Part shown: one piece after another, positions 16,614 through 28,855 of the stretch
How positions within the stretch are numbered: the first letter of the stretch is position 1
Layout of the letters: every line of letters begins with the position of its first letter
Source of the DNA: Mycobacterium saskatchewanense
GTDB lineage: Bacteria > Actinomycetota > Actinomycetes > Mycobacteriales > Mycobacteriaceae
Reading direction: 5' to 3'
DNA length: 64,000 nucleotides
NCBI RefSeq assembly: GCF_010729105.1
Contig: NZ_AP022573.1
Location: 496,001 to 560,000, forward strand
Program-made: the position numbers and the translations under genes
Notes under the pieces: generated by a model
The model's input: the letters and a program-made list of their open reading frames with translations, nothing else
Database searches by the model: none
What the model was told of the DNA's origin: nothing

Positions 16614-16659
16614 TGTGAACACCGCTTACGGTACGGCCGCAATGTAAGCAGTGTCAACA
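16614..16659. promoter_or_regulatory. Long inverted repeat, probable TetR operator
   Basis: Arms TGTGAACACCGCTTAC (16614-16629) and GTAAGCAGTGTCAACA (16644-16659) are complementary at 13 of 16 positions, separated by 14 bp. The repeat lies between the reductase and the TetR gene and overlaps both elements of the predicted reductase promoter. Confidence 0.65.
16628..16657 (-). promoter_or_regulatory. Predicted promoter of the reductase/monooxygenase operon
   Basis: On the minus strand TTGACA (16652-16657) is followed after 18 nt by TACCGT (16628-16633). Both hexamers fall inside the two arms of the inverted repeat, as expected for repression by promoter occlusion. Confidence 0.45.
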
Positions 16660-16675
16660 TAAGCGAAAGTGATCT

Positions 16676-17257
16676 ATGCCAACCTCGACCGCGCCCTACC
16701 ACCACGGCGATCTATCGGCCGCGTGCCTGCGCGCCGCGATGGAGCTGCTGGAAGAAGGTGGGGCAACGGAGCTATCACTGCGTGCCGTGGCAAGACGCGC
16801 CGGCGTGTCTCCCGGGGCCCCGTATCGCCATTACGCCAACCGCGAGGCTCTGTTGTCCGCGGTCGCGGCGGTGGGCTATCGCGAGCTTGCGGCTCTCTTG
16901 GACTCGGCCCAGCGCGCACCGGCGTCGCCGGATGACCTCGCGGACGTTGCGGTCGCCTATGTGCGGTTTGCGTTGGATCGGCCGGCGCTATTTCGAGCGA
17001 TGTTCGGCGAGCCCTGCGATCAGGGCCGCGAACGGGTTGCGGCTGCGGCGGTGATCTCCGAGTATCTGGGAGCAATCGTGCGACGAATTTTTCCCGACGT
17101 CGACGAAGGTGCGATGTCGACCGCCGTCTGGGCACTCGTCCATGGCTTGGCCTTCCTGCATCTGGACGGCAAGCTTGATTCCTCCGATCCCGGTGAAGTG
17201 TCGGCTCGCGTGCGCGCTGCGATCAACGCGATGCTCGGAGCGTCCGGCGGCGATTGA
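16676..17257 (+). CDS. TetR family regulator (WHG-domain type)
   Basis: A 193-residue TetR regulator. HTH region about 10-60: YHHGDLSAACLRAAMELLEEG, LSLRAVARRAGVSPGAPYRH. The C-terminal domain fits the TetR_C_33/WHG group (ALFRAMFGEPCD, AVWALVHGLAFLHLDG). It is transcribed away from the reductase/monooxygenase operon, and the inverted repeat between them is its likely operator. Start ATG 16676. Its end abuts a relic of an LprJ-like gene. Confidence 0.85.
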   Translation: MPTSTAPYHHGDLSAACLRAAMELLEEGGATELSLRAVARRAGVSPGAPYRHYANREALLSAVAAVGYRELAALLDSAQRAPASPDDLADVAVAYVRFALDRPALFRAMFGEPCDQGRERVAAAAVISEYLGAIVRRIFPDVDEGAMSTAVWALVHGLAFLHLDGKLDSSDPGEVSARVRAAINAMLGASGGD

Positions 17258-17301
17258 GCCTGCCAGCGCCCCGGCTCTGGGCGAGTCGTGTGCCCGATGC
17301 T

Positions 17302-17388
17302 GGTCATGCCGGGCTATGCACCGTCGTCGCCGCCGCGAACTACTGCCCGGCCGTGATCGCGCCGCTGCTGCAGAACCGGCTCATGGCG
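17302..17388 (+). pseudogene. 3' fragment of an LprJ/DUF732 gene
   Basis: An open stretch reads LCTVVAAANYCPAVIAPLLQ followed by NRL, closely matching the end of the DUF732 protein at 10893-11261 (FTVVAIATYCPAVLAPLLSNRL). No signal peptide or first half is present. It lies directly before the Rv1691-type gene, where intact lprJ would be expected, so it marks the right-hand edge of DNA inserted after tyrS. Confidence 0.6.
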
Positions 17389-17422
17389 TACCAGGCCGCG
17401 GCGCCCCCGTATCCTCTGCAGC

Positions 17423-18220
17423 GTGGTCGACGACAGATTCGCGCGCGGGCGAAACGGTGAACGGCGACCGCGCCCCGCGCCCGGCAAGCGGTCGGGGCCG
17501 GGCCGCGCGCGGCCGGCCCAGCCGGACGCCTCCGCCGAGCGCGCGCCGCACGACGCGCCCCCGATACCGGCCGGCGTGGAGGCCCGGCAGCTGGCACCCG
17601 AGGTCCGGCGTGAGCTGAGCACCCTGGACCGGGCGACGGCCGACGCGGTCGCCCGCCACCTGGTGGCCGCGGGCGAGCTCCTCGACGAGGACCCCGAGGC
17701 CGCCCTCGGTCACGCCCGGGCGGCGCGGGCGCGCTCCAGCCGGATCGCCGCGGTCCGCGAGGCCGTCGGGATCGCCGCCTACCGCTGCGGCGACTGGGCC
17801 CAGGCGCTGGCCGAGTTCCGCGCCGCACGCCGGATGGGCAGCAAATCGGCGCTGCTGGCGCTGATCGCCGATTGCGAGCGCGGCCTCGGCCGTCCGGAGC
17901 GGGCGATCGAGCTGGCCCGTGGCCCGGAGGCGGCCGAGCTCAGCGGCGACGACGCCGATGAGTTACGCATCGTGGCGGCCGGGGCGCGCGCCGATCTGGG
18001 ACAGCTGGATCAGGCGCTGACCGTCCTCGCGACCCCCCAGCCCGACCCGAGCCGCACCGGCACGACGGCGGCGCGGCTGTTCTACGCCTACGCCGACGCC
18101 CTGCTGGCGCTGGGCCGCAAAGACGAAGCGCTGCAATGGTTCCTGCACTCCGCGGCCGCCGACGTCGACGGCGTCACCGACGCCGAGGAACGGGTGGACG
18201 AGCTGGGCACGGGGGAATGA
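17423..18220 (+). CDS. TPR-like protein, Rv1691 type
   Basis: A 265-residue protein with a basic, Pro/Arg-rich N-terminal tail (about 1-50), then helical TPR-like repeats: LVAAGELLDEDPEAALGHA, AYRCGDWAQALAEFRAARR, IADCERGLGRPERAIELA and YADALLALGRKDEALQWF. No enzymatic motif. The GTG at 17423 starts the frame. Its stop overlaps the HAD phosphatase start (ATGA), so it leads the core operon toward tlyA. Probably a protein-interaction scaffold; function unknown. Confidence 0.83.
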   Translation: MVDDRFARGRNGERRPRPAPGKRSGPGRARPAQPDASAERAPHDAPPIPAGVEARQLAPEVRRELSTLDRATADAVARHLVAAGELLDEDPEAALGHARAARARSSRIAAVREAVGIAAYRCGDWAQALAEFRAARRMGSKSALLALIADCERGLGRPERAIELARGPEAAELSGDDADELRIVAAGARADLGQLDQALTVLATPQPDPSRTGTTAARLFYAYADALLALGRKDEALQWFLHSAAADVDGVTDAEERVDELGTGE

Positions 18221-19233
18221 CCGTGGAAACCGTTGCGCAGCAATATGATTGCCTGCTGATCGACCTCGACGGCACCGTCTTCCGCGGCGCCCAGCCGACC
18301 ACCGGTGCCGTGCAATCGCTGGACGAGGTGCACAGCCGCAAGCTTTTTGTCACCAACAACGCCTCCCGCAGCGCCGATGAGGTCGCGTCGCACCTGCGCG
18401 ACCTCGGCTTCACCGCCAGTGGCGACGACGTCGTCACCAGCGCGCAGAGCGCGGCCCACCTGTTGTCGGGGCTGGTACCTGCGGAGTCGCCGGTGCTGAT
18501 CGTGGGCACAGAGGCGCTGGCCAACGAGATCGCCGCGGTCGGGCTGCGCCCGGTCCGCCGGTACGACGACGACCCCGTCGCCGTCGTGCAGGGCCTCTCG
18601 AAGACCATCTGCTGGCCGGATCTGGCCGAGGCGGCGCTGGCCATTCGGGCCGGCGCGCTGTGGGTGGCCGCCAACGTCGACCCCACGCTGCCCACCGAGC
18701 GAGGCCTGTTGCCGGGCAACGGGTCTCTGGTGGCCGCGCTTCGGGCGGCCACCGGCGCCGAACCCCGGGTCGCGGGCAAGCCGGCCCCGCAACTGATCAA
18801 CGACGCGGTGGCCCGAGGTGACTTCCGCGCGCCGCTGGTGGTCGGCGACCGGCTGGACACCGACATCGAAGGCGCCAACGCCGCGCAACTGCCCAGCCTG
18901 ATGGTGCTGTCCGGGGTCAGTACCGCGCGGGACGCGGTGTATGCCGAACCGGTCCGGCGGCCCACCTACATCGCCCACGATCTGCGGTCGCTGCACGCCG
19001 GCGGCGAGTCGCTCGCCGTCGGGCCGCAGCCGAACTGGCGCGTCGATGTGGGCGCCGGGGTGGTGACGGTGCACGGCAACGGCTCCGACGACGGGGACGG
19101 GCTGTCGATCGTCCGCGCGGTCGCCAGCGCCGTCTGGGGCGCGGGTCCCGCGGACTCGCCCCCGCGCATCGAGGGGGCCGACGACCGGGCCCGCGAGGCG
19201 CTGGGACGCTGGTCGTTGGTGCACGCCGACTGA
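18217..19233 (+). CDS. HAD-superfamily phosphatase, Rv1692 (glycerol-3-phosphate phosphatase) type
   Basis: A 338-residue HAD phosphatase. Motif I LIDLDGTVF holds the nucleophilic Asp, motif II FVTNNAS, motif III Lys in AGKPAPQLI, and motif IV VVGDRLDTDIEGA. The C2-type cap lies between motifs II and III. A C-terminal extension of about 90 residues (GGESLAVGPQPNWRVD onward) is also found in the M. tuberculosis homolog, which is reported to hydrolyse glycerol-3-phosphate in lipid recycling. ATG 18217 overlaps the preceding stop by 4 nt. Part of the same operon as tlyA and nadK. Confidence 0.85.
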   Translation: MTVETVAQQYDCLLIDLDGTVFRGAQPTTGAVQSLDEVHSRKLFVTNNASRSADEVASHLRDLGFTASGDDVVTSAQSAAHLLSGLVPAESPVLIVGTEALANEIAAVGLRPVRRYDDDPVAVVQGLSKTICWPDLAEAALAIRAGALWVAANVDPTLPTERGLLPGNGSLVAALRAATGAEPRVAGKPAPQLINDAVARGDFRAPLVVGDRLDTDIEGANAAQLPSLMVLSGVSTARDAVYAEPVRRPTYIAHDLRSLHAGGESLAVGPQPNWRVDVGAGVVTVHGNGSDDGDGLSIVRAVASAVWGAGPADSPPRIEGADDRAREALGRWSLVHAD

Positions 19234-19256
19234 CGGGTGACTAGCGTAGGAGCTCA

Positions 19257-19433
19257 ATGACTATCGATCCCGAAGAGCTGCATGCCGAAATCGAGGCCCT
19301 GGTGGCCCGGCTGCCCGACCCCGCCGACCCCGAGAACGGGCCGTCACTCGCCGAGCTCGAAGAGATCGCGCGGCGTCTGTCCGAGGCGCACGACGTGCTG
19401 CTGCAGGCGTTGAAGTCGGCGGAGAAGGGCTGA
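19257..19433 (+). CDS. Small conserved acidic protein, Rv1693 type
   Basis: A 58-residue protein, MTIDPEELHAEIEALVARLP at the start and LSEAHDVLLQALKSAEKG at the end, largely helical and acidic. It begins at ATG 19257 with GGAG upstream and ends 8 nt before tlyA. Position and sequence match the small Rv1693-type gene conserved in mycobacteria. Function unknown. Confidence 0.75.
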   Translation: MTIDPEELHAEIEALVARLPDPADPENGPSLAELEEIARRLSEAHDVLLQALKSAEKG

Positions 19434-19441
19434 GTGCACGC

Positions 19442-20251
19442 ATGGCACGACGTGCCCGCGTTGACGCCGAGCTGGTTCGGCGCGGTCTGGCGCGGTCCCG
19501 TCAGCAGGCGGCCGAATTGATCGGCGCCGGCAAGGTGCGCATCGACGGCATGCCTGCTGTGAAGCCCGCCACCGCCGTGGCGGCCACCGCGGCCCTCACC
19601 GTCGCCGAGGACGACGAACGCGGCTGGGTGTCCCGCGGCGCGCACAAACTGATCGGCGCGCTGGACACGTTCGGGATTCCGGTGACGGGCCGGCGCTGCC
19701 TGGACGCCGGTGCGTCGACGGGCGGATTCACCGAGGTGCTGCTGGACCGGGGCGCCGCCGAGGTGGTCGCCGCCGACGTAGGGTACGGCCAGCTGGCCTG
19801 GTCGCTGCGCAGCGATCCCCGGGTGGTGGTCGTCGAGCGGACCAACGCGCGCCATCTCGCGCCGGAGGCGATCGGCGGGCGCGTCGACCTGGTGGTCGCC
19901 GACCTGTCGTTTATCTCGCTGACGGCCGTGCTGCCCGCGCTGATTGGATGTGCTTGGCCCGGTGCGGATATCGTGCCCATGGTGAAGCCGCAGTTCGAGG
20001 TGGGCAAGGGCCAGGTCGGCGCCGGTGGTGTGGTCCACGAGGCGGGATTGCGCGCCGGCGCCGTGCTGGGCGTCGCCCGGTACGCGCGGGAGCTGGGCTG
20101 GAGCACCGTCGGCGTCACCGCCAGCCCGCTGCCGGGTCCCTCGGGCAATGTCGAATACTTCCTGTGGCTGCGCGCCCAGACGGATCGGGGGCTATCGGAT
20201 GAGGGGCTGGAGGACGCGGTGCGCGACGCGGTAAAGGCCGGCCCGCAGTGA
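19442..20251 (+). CDS. tlyA: 16S/23S rRNA (cytidine-2'-O)-methyltransferase TlyA
   Basis: A 269-residue TlyA. The N-terminal S4 domain (about 1-60: [29 protein letters not shown]) is followed by an RrmJ-type Rossmann methyltransferase with SAM motif [18 protein letters not shown] and catalytic Lys/Asp/Lys region ([26 protein letters not shown]). It methylates cytidines in 16S and 23S rRNA; loss gives capreomycin/viomycin resistance in M. tuberculosis. Its stop overlaps the nadK GTG start (GTGA). Confidence 0.94.
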   Translation: MARRARVDAELVRRGLARSRQQAAELIGAGKVRIDGMPAVKPATAVAATAALTVAEDDERGWVSRGAHKLIGALDTFGIPVTGRRCLDAGASTGGFTEVLLDRGAAEVVAADVGYGQLAWSLRSDPRVVVVERTNARHLAPEAIGGRVDLVVADLSFISLTAVLPALIGCAWPGADIVPMVKPQFEVGKGQVGAGGVVHEAGLRAGAVLGVARYARELGWSTVGVTASPLPGPSGNVEYFLWLRAQTDRGLSDEGLEDAVRDAVKAGPQ

Positions 20252-21165
20252 CTCGTACCGTGCTGCTGGTGGTCCACACCGGCCGCGACGAAGCCACCGA
20301 GACCGCGCGGCGGGTCCAAAAAGTGCTGGGCGACAACGGTATCGGTCTCCGGGTGCTCTCTGCCGAAGCGGTCGACAGAGGACCGCTGTACATGTCGCCC
20401 GGCGACGTGCGGGCCATGGGCATCGAAATCGAGGTGGTCGACGCCGACCCGCGCGCCGCCGAGGGGTGCGAACTGGTCCTGGTGCTCGGCGGTGACGGAA
20501 CCTTCCTGCGGGCCGCCGAATTGGCCCGCAACGTCGGCATTCCCGTTCTCGGCGTCAACCTCGGCCGCATCGGATTCCTCGCCGAGGCCGAGGCGGAGGC
20601 CATCGATCGCGTGCTGGAGCATGTCGTCACCCGCGACTACCGGGTGGAGGACCGGCTGACCCTGGACGTGGTCGTGCGCAAGGGCGACCAGATCATCCAG
20701 CAGGGGTGGGCGGTCAACGAGGCGAGCCTCGAAAAAGGTCCCCGGCTGGGGGTCCTCGGCGTGGTGGTGGAGATCGAAGGGCGGCCGGTGTCGTCGTTCG
20801 GCTGCGACGGGGTGTTGATCTCGACTCCCACCGGTTCCACCGCCTACGCGTTCTCGGCCGGCGGCCCGGTGCTGTGGCCGGACCTCGAGGCAATCCTGGT
20901 GGTGCCCAACAACGCTCACGCTCTATTCAGCCGGCCTATGGTGACCAGCCCCGACGCCACCGTCGCCGTCGAGATCGAGGGCGACGGGCACGACGCCCTG
21001 GTGTTCTGCGATGGCCGTCGCGAGATGCTGTTGCCCGCCGGCGGCCGGCTCGAGGTGAGACGTTGTGGCACACCGGTGAAATGGGCGCGCCTGGACAGCG
21101 CGCCGTTCACGGACCGCCTGGTGCGCAAATTCCGGTTGCCGGTGACCGGGTGGCGCGGGAAGTAA
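20248..21165 (+). CDS. nadK: NAD kinase
   Basis: A 305-residue ATP/polyphosphate NAD kinase making NADP+. The GGDG motif is [17 protein letters not shown] with the catalytic Asp. The NE motif is [11 protein letters not shown], and the Gly-rich [18 protein letters not shown] follows. GTG 20248 overlaps the tlyA stop by 4 nt. Also called ppnK (Rv1695). It is followed after 13 nt by recN, in the conserved tlyA-nadK-recN arrangement. Confidence 0.95.
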   Translation: MTRTVLLVVHTGRDEATETARRVQKVLGDNGIGLRVLSAEAVDRGPLYMSPGDVRAMGIEIEVVDADPRAAEGCELVLVLGGDGTFLRAAELARNVGIPVLGVNLGRIGFLAEAEAEAIDRVLEHVVTRDYRVEDRLTLDVVVRKGDQIIQQGWAVNEASLEKGPRLGVLGVVVEIEGRPVSSFGCDGVLISTPTGSTAYAFSAGGPVLWPDLEAILVVPNNAHALFSRPMVTSPDATVAVEIEGDGHDALVFCDGRREMLLPAGGRLEVRRCGTPVKWARLDSAPFTDRLVRKFRLPVTGWRGK

Positions 21166-21178
21166 CGGCGTCACCCAG

Positions 21179-22930
21179 GTGCTGACGGAAATCCGCATCG
21201 AGTCGCTGGGTGCGATCAGTGCCGCGGTCGGGGAGTTCGGCCGCGGCCTCACCGTGCTGACCGGCGAGACCGGTGCCGGCAAGACCATGGTGGTGACCGG
21301 CCTGCACCTGCTCGGCGGCGCCCGCGCCGACGCCACCCGCGTGCGGTCGGGCGCCGACCGCGCTGTCGTCGAAGGCCGTTTCACCACAACGGATCTCGAT
21401 GAGGCCATGTGCGCGCAACTGGACGAGATGCTGGAGGCGTCGGGGGCCGAGCGCGACGAGGACGGCAGCGTCATCGCGTTGCGCTCGGTCAGCCGGGACG
21501 GGCCGTCACGGGCATACCTCGGCGGACGCAGCGTGCCCGCCAAGTCGCTCGGCGATTTCACCACCGAGCTGCTCACCCTCCACGGGCAGAACGACCAACT
21601 GCGCCTGATGCGCCCGGAGGAGCAGCGCGGCGCCCTGGACCGGTTCGCCGGCACCGCCGCGGCGCTCGAGCGCTACCGCAAGCTGCGCGACGCGTGGCTC
21701 ACGGCGCGGGGCGACCTCGTCGACCGCCGCAACCGCGCGCGGGAGCTGGCCCAGGAGGCCGACCGACTCAAGTTCGCGCTCAACGAGATCGACACCGTCG
21801 ATCCCCGACCGGGGGAGGACGACGCGCTGGTCGCCGACATCCTGCGGCTCTCCGAACTCGACACGCTGCGCGAGGCCGCTGCCAGCGCCCGAGAGGCGTT
21901 GTCGGCGGAGGATCCGGACGAATCCGCCCCGGGCGCCGCCGACTGCGTGGGCCGGGGCAGGGCGGCGCTCGAATCCACCGACGACGCCACGCTGCGGTCG
22001 TTGGCCGCACAGCTCGACGAGGCGCTGACGGTGATCAACGAGGTGGCGCGCGAACTCGGCGGCTTCCTGGACGAACTCCCGGTCGACGCCAGCGCGCTGG
22101 AGTCCAAGCTGGCCCGTCAGGCCGAGCTGCGCACCCTGACCCGTAAGTACGCCTCGGACATCGACGGGGTGCTGCGGTGGGCCGACGAGTCACGGCAACG
22201 GCTGGCGCAACTCGACGTGTCCGAGGAGGGCCTGGCGGCGCTGGAGCGACGGGTCGACGAACTGGCGCACGAATTGGCCGATGCAGCAACCGATTTGAGC
22301 AGTAGGCGACGCAAGGCGGCCAAACGGCTGGCCAAGGAGGTGACCGCGGAGCTCGGTGGGCTCGCGATGGCCAACGCCGAGTTCACGATCGACGTGACCA
22401 TCGACCAGGCCGCCGACCGGGACGATCCCGCCGCGCTGGCGCTTCCCTCCGGCGAGCTGGCCCGCGCCGGCGCGGACGGCATCGACCAGGTCGAGTTCGG
22501 GTTCGCCGCCCACCGCGGGATGACGGTCCTACCGCTGGCGAAGAGCGCGTCCGGTGGCGAATTGTCGCGGGTGATGCTGGCGCTCGAAGTGGTACTGGCA
22601 GCCTCGGCGGCCGGCACCACGATGGTGTTCGACGAGGTGGACGCCGGCGTCGGTGGCCGGGCGGCGGTGCAGATCGGGCGGCGCCTGGCCCGTCTCGCCC
22701 GCACTCACCAGGTCATTGTGGTCACGCACCTGCCCCAGGTGGCCGCCTACGCCGACGTGCATCTGGTGGTGCACAGCGCCGGCCCCAGGGGGACCAGCGT
22801 GGTGCGACGGGTGACCGACGACGACCGGGTCGCCGAGCTGGCGCGGATGCTGGCCGGGCTGGGCGACTCCGACACCGGCCGCGCGCACGCCCGGGAGCTG
22901 CTCGACGCGGCCCAGAGCGAGAAGGCGTGA
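21179..22930 (+). CDS. recN: DNA repair protein RecN
   Basis: An SMC-like ATPase of 583 residues acting in double-strand break repair. N-terminal Walker A GETGAGKTMVV near residue 30, a coiled-coil middle (about 160-360, e.g. RNRARELAQEADRLKFALN), then ABC signature KSASGGELSRVMLALEV and Walker B TMVFDEVDAGVGG. His switch in IVVTHLPQVAAYAD. GTG 21179 start. It ends the tlyA operon segment; a strong hairpin follows 19 nt after the stop. Confidence 0.93.
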   Translation: MLTEIRIESLGAISAAVGEFGRGLTVLTGETGAGKTMVVTGLHLLGGARADATRVRSGADRAVVEGRFTTTDLDEAMCAQLDEMLEASGAERDEDGSVIALRSVSRDGPSRAYLGGRSVPAKSLGDFTTELLTLHGQNDQLRLMRPEEQRGALDRFAGTAAALERYRKLRDAWLTARGDLVDRRNRARELAQEADRLKFALNEIDTVDPRPGEDDALVADILRLSELDTLREAAASAREALSAEDPDESAPGAADCVGRGRAALESTDDATLRSLAAQLDEALTVINEVARELGGFLDELPVDASALESKLARQAELRTLTRKYASDIDGVLRWADESRQRLAQLDVSEEGLAALERRVDELAHELADAATDLSSRRRKAAKRLAKEVTAELGGLAMANAEFTIDVTIDQAADRDDPAALALPSGELARAGADGIDQVEFGFAAHRGMTVLPLAKSASGGELSRVMLALEVVLAASAAGTTMVFDEVDAGVGGRAAVQIGRRLARLARTHQVIVVTHLPQVAAYADVHLVVHSAGPRGTSVVRRVTDDDRVAELARMLAGLGDSDTGRAHARELLDAAQSEKA

Positions 22931-22948
22931 GGCGCCCCGCCGTCCCAC

Positions 22949-23010
22949 CGCGAGCGACCGTGTCTGCACTGCGACACGCCGCATAACCCGTACCTAGGCG
23001 GTCGCTCGCG
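22949..23010. repeat. Perfect 12-bp inverted repeat after recN (terminator or dispersed hairpin)
   Basis: CGCGAGCGACCG (22949-22960) pairs perfectly with CGGTCGCTCGCG (22999-23010). Inside, GTGTC and GACAC form a second small stem (about 22960-22977). There is no U-tract. It resembles short GC-rich hairpins often seen between mycobacterial genes and may act as a transcription terminator for the recN operon. Confidence 0.6.
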
Positions 23011-23132
23011 CGACCGGCGCTATGCGCACCCGAGACCAACTTGTGACTGGTGTGAATATAGGTAACTTCTGTGGCAGATGTTACGGCGCGCCTCCGCGGT
23101 GAACGCCGCCCTGCCCGACAGAATCGAGCGTC

Positions 23133-24314
23133 ATGAAGATGTCAGGTCTCCTGTCCCGTAATACGTCTCGGCCGGGCCTAGTGGGCACCGCCCGGGTTGA
23201 CCGCAACATCGACCGACTGCTGCGCAGGGTGTGCCCCGGCGACATCGTGGTGCTCGACGTCCTCGACCTGGACCGCATCACCGCCGACGCGCTGGTCGAA
23301 GCCGACATCGCCGCGGTCGTCAACGCGTCACCGTCCGTGTCGGGCCGCTACCCCAACATGGGACCGGAGGTGCTCGTCAACAACGGGGTCACCCTGATCG
23401 ACGAGACCGGACCTGACATCTTCAAGAAGGTCAAGGACGGTTCGAAGATTCGGCTGCACGAGGGCGGCGTCTACTCCGGAGACCGTCGCCTGGTCCGCGG
23501 CACCGAGCGCACCGACCACGACATCGCCGACCTGATGCGCGAGGCCAAGAGCGGTCTCGCGGCCCACCTGGAGGCGTTCGCCGGCAACACGATCGAGTTC
23601 ATCAAGAGCGAGAGCCCGCTGTTGATCGACGGCATCGGCATCCCCGACATCGATGTGGACCTGCGCCGCCGGCACGTGGTTCTCGTCGCCGACGAGCCCG
23701 GGGCCGAGGAGGAGCTGAAGTCCCTCAAGCCGTTCATCAAGGAGTACCAGCCGGTGCTCATCGGGGTGGACAGCGGCGCAGATGTGTTGCGCAAGGCGGG
23801 TTATCGCCCGCAGATCATCGTCGGCGACCCGGACCACATCAGCACCGAGGCCCTCAAGTGCGGCGCCCACGTCGTGCTGCCGGCCGACGCCGACGGCCAC
23901 GCGCCGGGGCTGGAACGCATCCAGGACCTGGGAGTCGGCGCCATGACCTTCCCGGCCGCTGGCTCGGCGATGGACCTCGCCCTTCTGCTGGCCGATCACC
24001 ACGGCGCGGCCCTGCTCGTGACGGCCGGCGACCGGGCCAACATCGAGACGTTCTTCGACCGCACGCGTGCGCAGAGCAACCCGTCGACCTTTCTCACCAG
24101 GCTGCGGGTGGGGGAGAAGGTAGTGGACGCCAAGGCCGTTGCCACGCTGTACCGCAACCACATCTCCGGGGGCGCCATCGCGCTGCTGGCGCTCACCATG
24201 CTGATCGCCGTCATCGTCGCCCTCTGGGTCTCCCGCACCGACGGCCTGGTGCTGCATTGGGTCGTCGACTACTGGAACCGCTTCTCCCTGTGGGTGCAGC
24301 ACTTGATCACGTAG
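23133..24314 (+). CDS. steA: SteA-like cytokinetic ring protein (Rv1697 type)
   Basis: A 393-residue protein with an N-terminal domain of its own (RPGLVGTARVDRNIDRLLRR), a middle thiamin-pyrophosphokinase-like domain (GVDSGADVLRKAGYRPQIIV with GDPDHIS) and a C-terminal membrane helix (GGAIALLALTMLIAVIVALW). The corynebacterial ortholog SteA is described as a divisome protein that, with SteB, links division to the RipA cell-wall hydrolase. ATG 23133 start. It precedes the steB-type gene by 28 nt, the conserved pairing. Confidence 0.86.
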   Translation: MKMSGLLSRNTSRPGLVGTARVDRNIDRLLRRVCPGDIVVLDVLDLDRITADALVEADIAAVVNASPSVSGRYPNMGPEVLVNNGVTLIDETGPDIFKKVKDGSKIRLHEGGVYSGDRRLVRGTERTDHDIADLMREAKSGLAAHLEAFAGNTIEFIKSESPLLIDGIGIPDIDVDLRRRHVVLVADEPGAEEELKSLKPFIKEYQPVLIGVDSGADVLRKAGYRPQIIVGDPDHISTEALKCGAHVVLPADADGHAPGLERIQDLGVGAMTFPAAGSAMDLALLLADHHGAALLVTAGDRANIETFFDRTRAQSNPSTFLTRLRVGEKVVDAKAVATLYRNHISGGAIALLALTMLIAVIVALWVSRTDGLVLHWVVDYWNRFSLWVQHLIT

Positions 24315-24342
24315 TTTTCACGCTCATCGAGGACGTGCACTC

Positions 24343-27808
<3,466 letters not shown>

Positions 27809-27812
<4 letters not shown>

Positions 27813-28750
27813 CGACGGTGGCGCTGGAGACCCAACTTCAGGGCTACCTCGACCACCTGACGATCGAGCGGGGCGTGGCGAAGAACACGCTCAGCTCCTA
27901 TCGGCGCGACCTGCTCCGCTACAGCAAGCACCTGTCGGACCGCGGAATTCACGACCTGGCCAAGGTGGGCGAAGACGACGTCAGCGACTTCCTGGTGGCG
28001 CTGCGCCGCGGCGATCCCGATTCGGGGGCCTCGGCACTGTCGGCGGTGTCCGCGGCGCGGGCGCTGATCGCGGTGCGCGGACTGCATCGGTTCGCCGCCG
28101 CTGAGGGGCTCACCGAACTCGACGTGGCCCGCGCCGTGCGGCCGCCGACGCCGGGCAGGCGACTGCCCAAGAGCCTGACCATCGACGAAGTGCTGGCCTT
28201 GCTGGAGGCCGCGGGCGGCGACAGCCCGTCTGACGGCCCGCTGACCCTGCGCAACCGGGCCCTGCTGGAGCTGTTGTACTCGACCGGGTCACGCATCTCG
28301 GAGGCCGTCGGCCTCGACGTCGACGACATCGACACGGAAGCCAGGTCGGTGCTGCTGCGTGGCAAGGGCGGCAAGCAGCGGCTGGTGCCGGTGGGGCGTC
28401 CCGCCGTGCAGGCGCTGGACGCCTACCTGGTGCGGGGCCGCCCCGATCTGGCGCGTCGGGGACGAGGAACGCCGGCGATCTTCCTCAATGTCCGCGGCGG
28501 ACGGCTGTCGCGGCAGAGCGCATGGCAGGTGCTGCAGGACGCCGCCGACCGCGCCGGCATCACCTCGGGGGTGTCGCCGCACATGCTGCGGCATTCGTTC
28601 GCCACGCACCTGCTCGAGGGCGGCGCCGACGTCCGGGTCGTCCAGGAGTTGTTGGGGCACGCTTCGGTGACGACGACGCAGATCTACACGCTGGTCACCG
28701 TGCACGCGTTGCGCGAGGTGTGGGCCGGAGCCCACCCGCGGGCGACGTGA
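27809..28750 (+). CDS. xerD: Site-specific tyrosine recombinase XerD
   Basis: A 313-residue tyrosine recombinase acting at dif to resolve chromosome dimers. N-terminal SAM-like core-binding domain ([20 protein letters not shown]); catalytic residues Arg in [10 protein letters not shown], Lys in RGKGGKQRL, HxxR in [15 protein letters not shown], His in LLGHASV and Tyr in TTTQIYT. TTG 27809 is chosen: GGAGG lies 8 nt upstream and it overlaps the NUDIX stop. A chromosomal housekeeping gene, not a mobile-element integrase; close to parA, scpA and scpB. Confidence 0.93.
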
Positions 28751-28788
28751 TTTCTTGCCGCCGAACGCCCCAGCTTCCTGCCACCGAA

Positions 28789-28837
28789 CGTCGAGTTGTT
28801 GCGGCGTTGGGCCGCGTTTCTCGATATCAAGTCGACG
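28789..28837. repeat. CGTCGA-ended intergenic inverted repeat
   Basis: CGTCGAGTTG (28789-28798) pairs with CAAGTCGACG (28828-28837) at 9 of 10 positions. An inner stem GCGGC/GCCGC (28801-28805, 28811-28815) is perfect. It sits between the convergent xerD and O-methyltransferase genes and shares its ends with the repeat at 9498-9546; a bidirectional terminator is possible. Confidence 0.45.
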
Positions 28838-28855
28838 CTCGGCGCAGAGGCGGCG

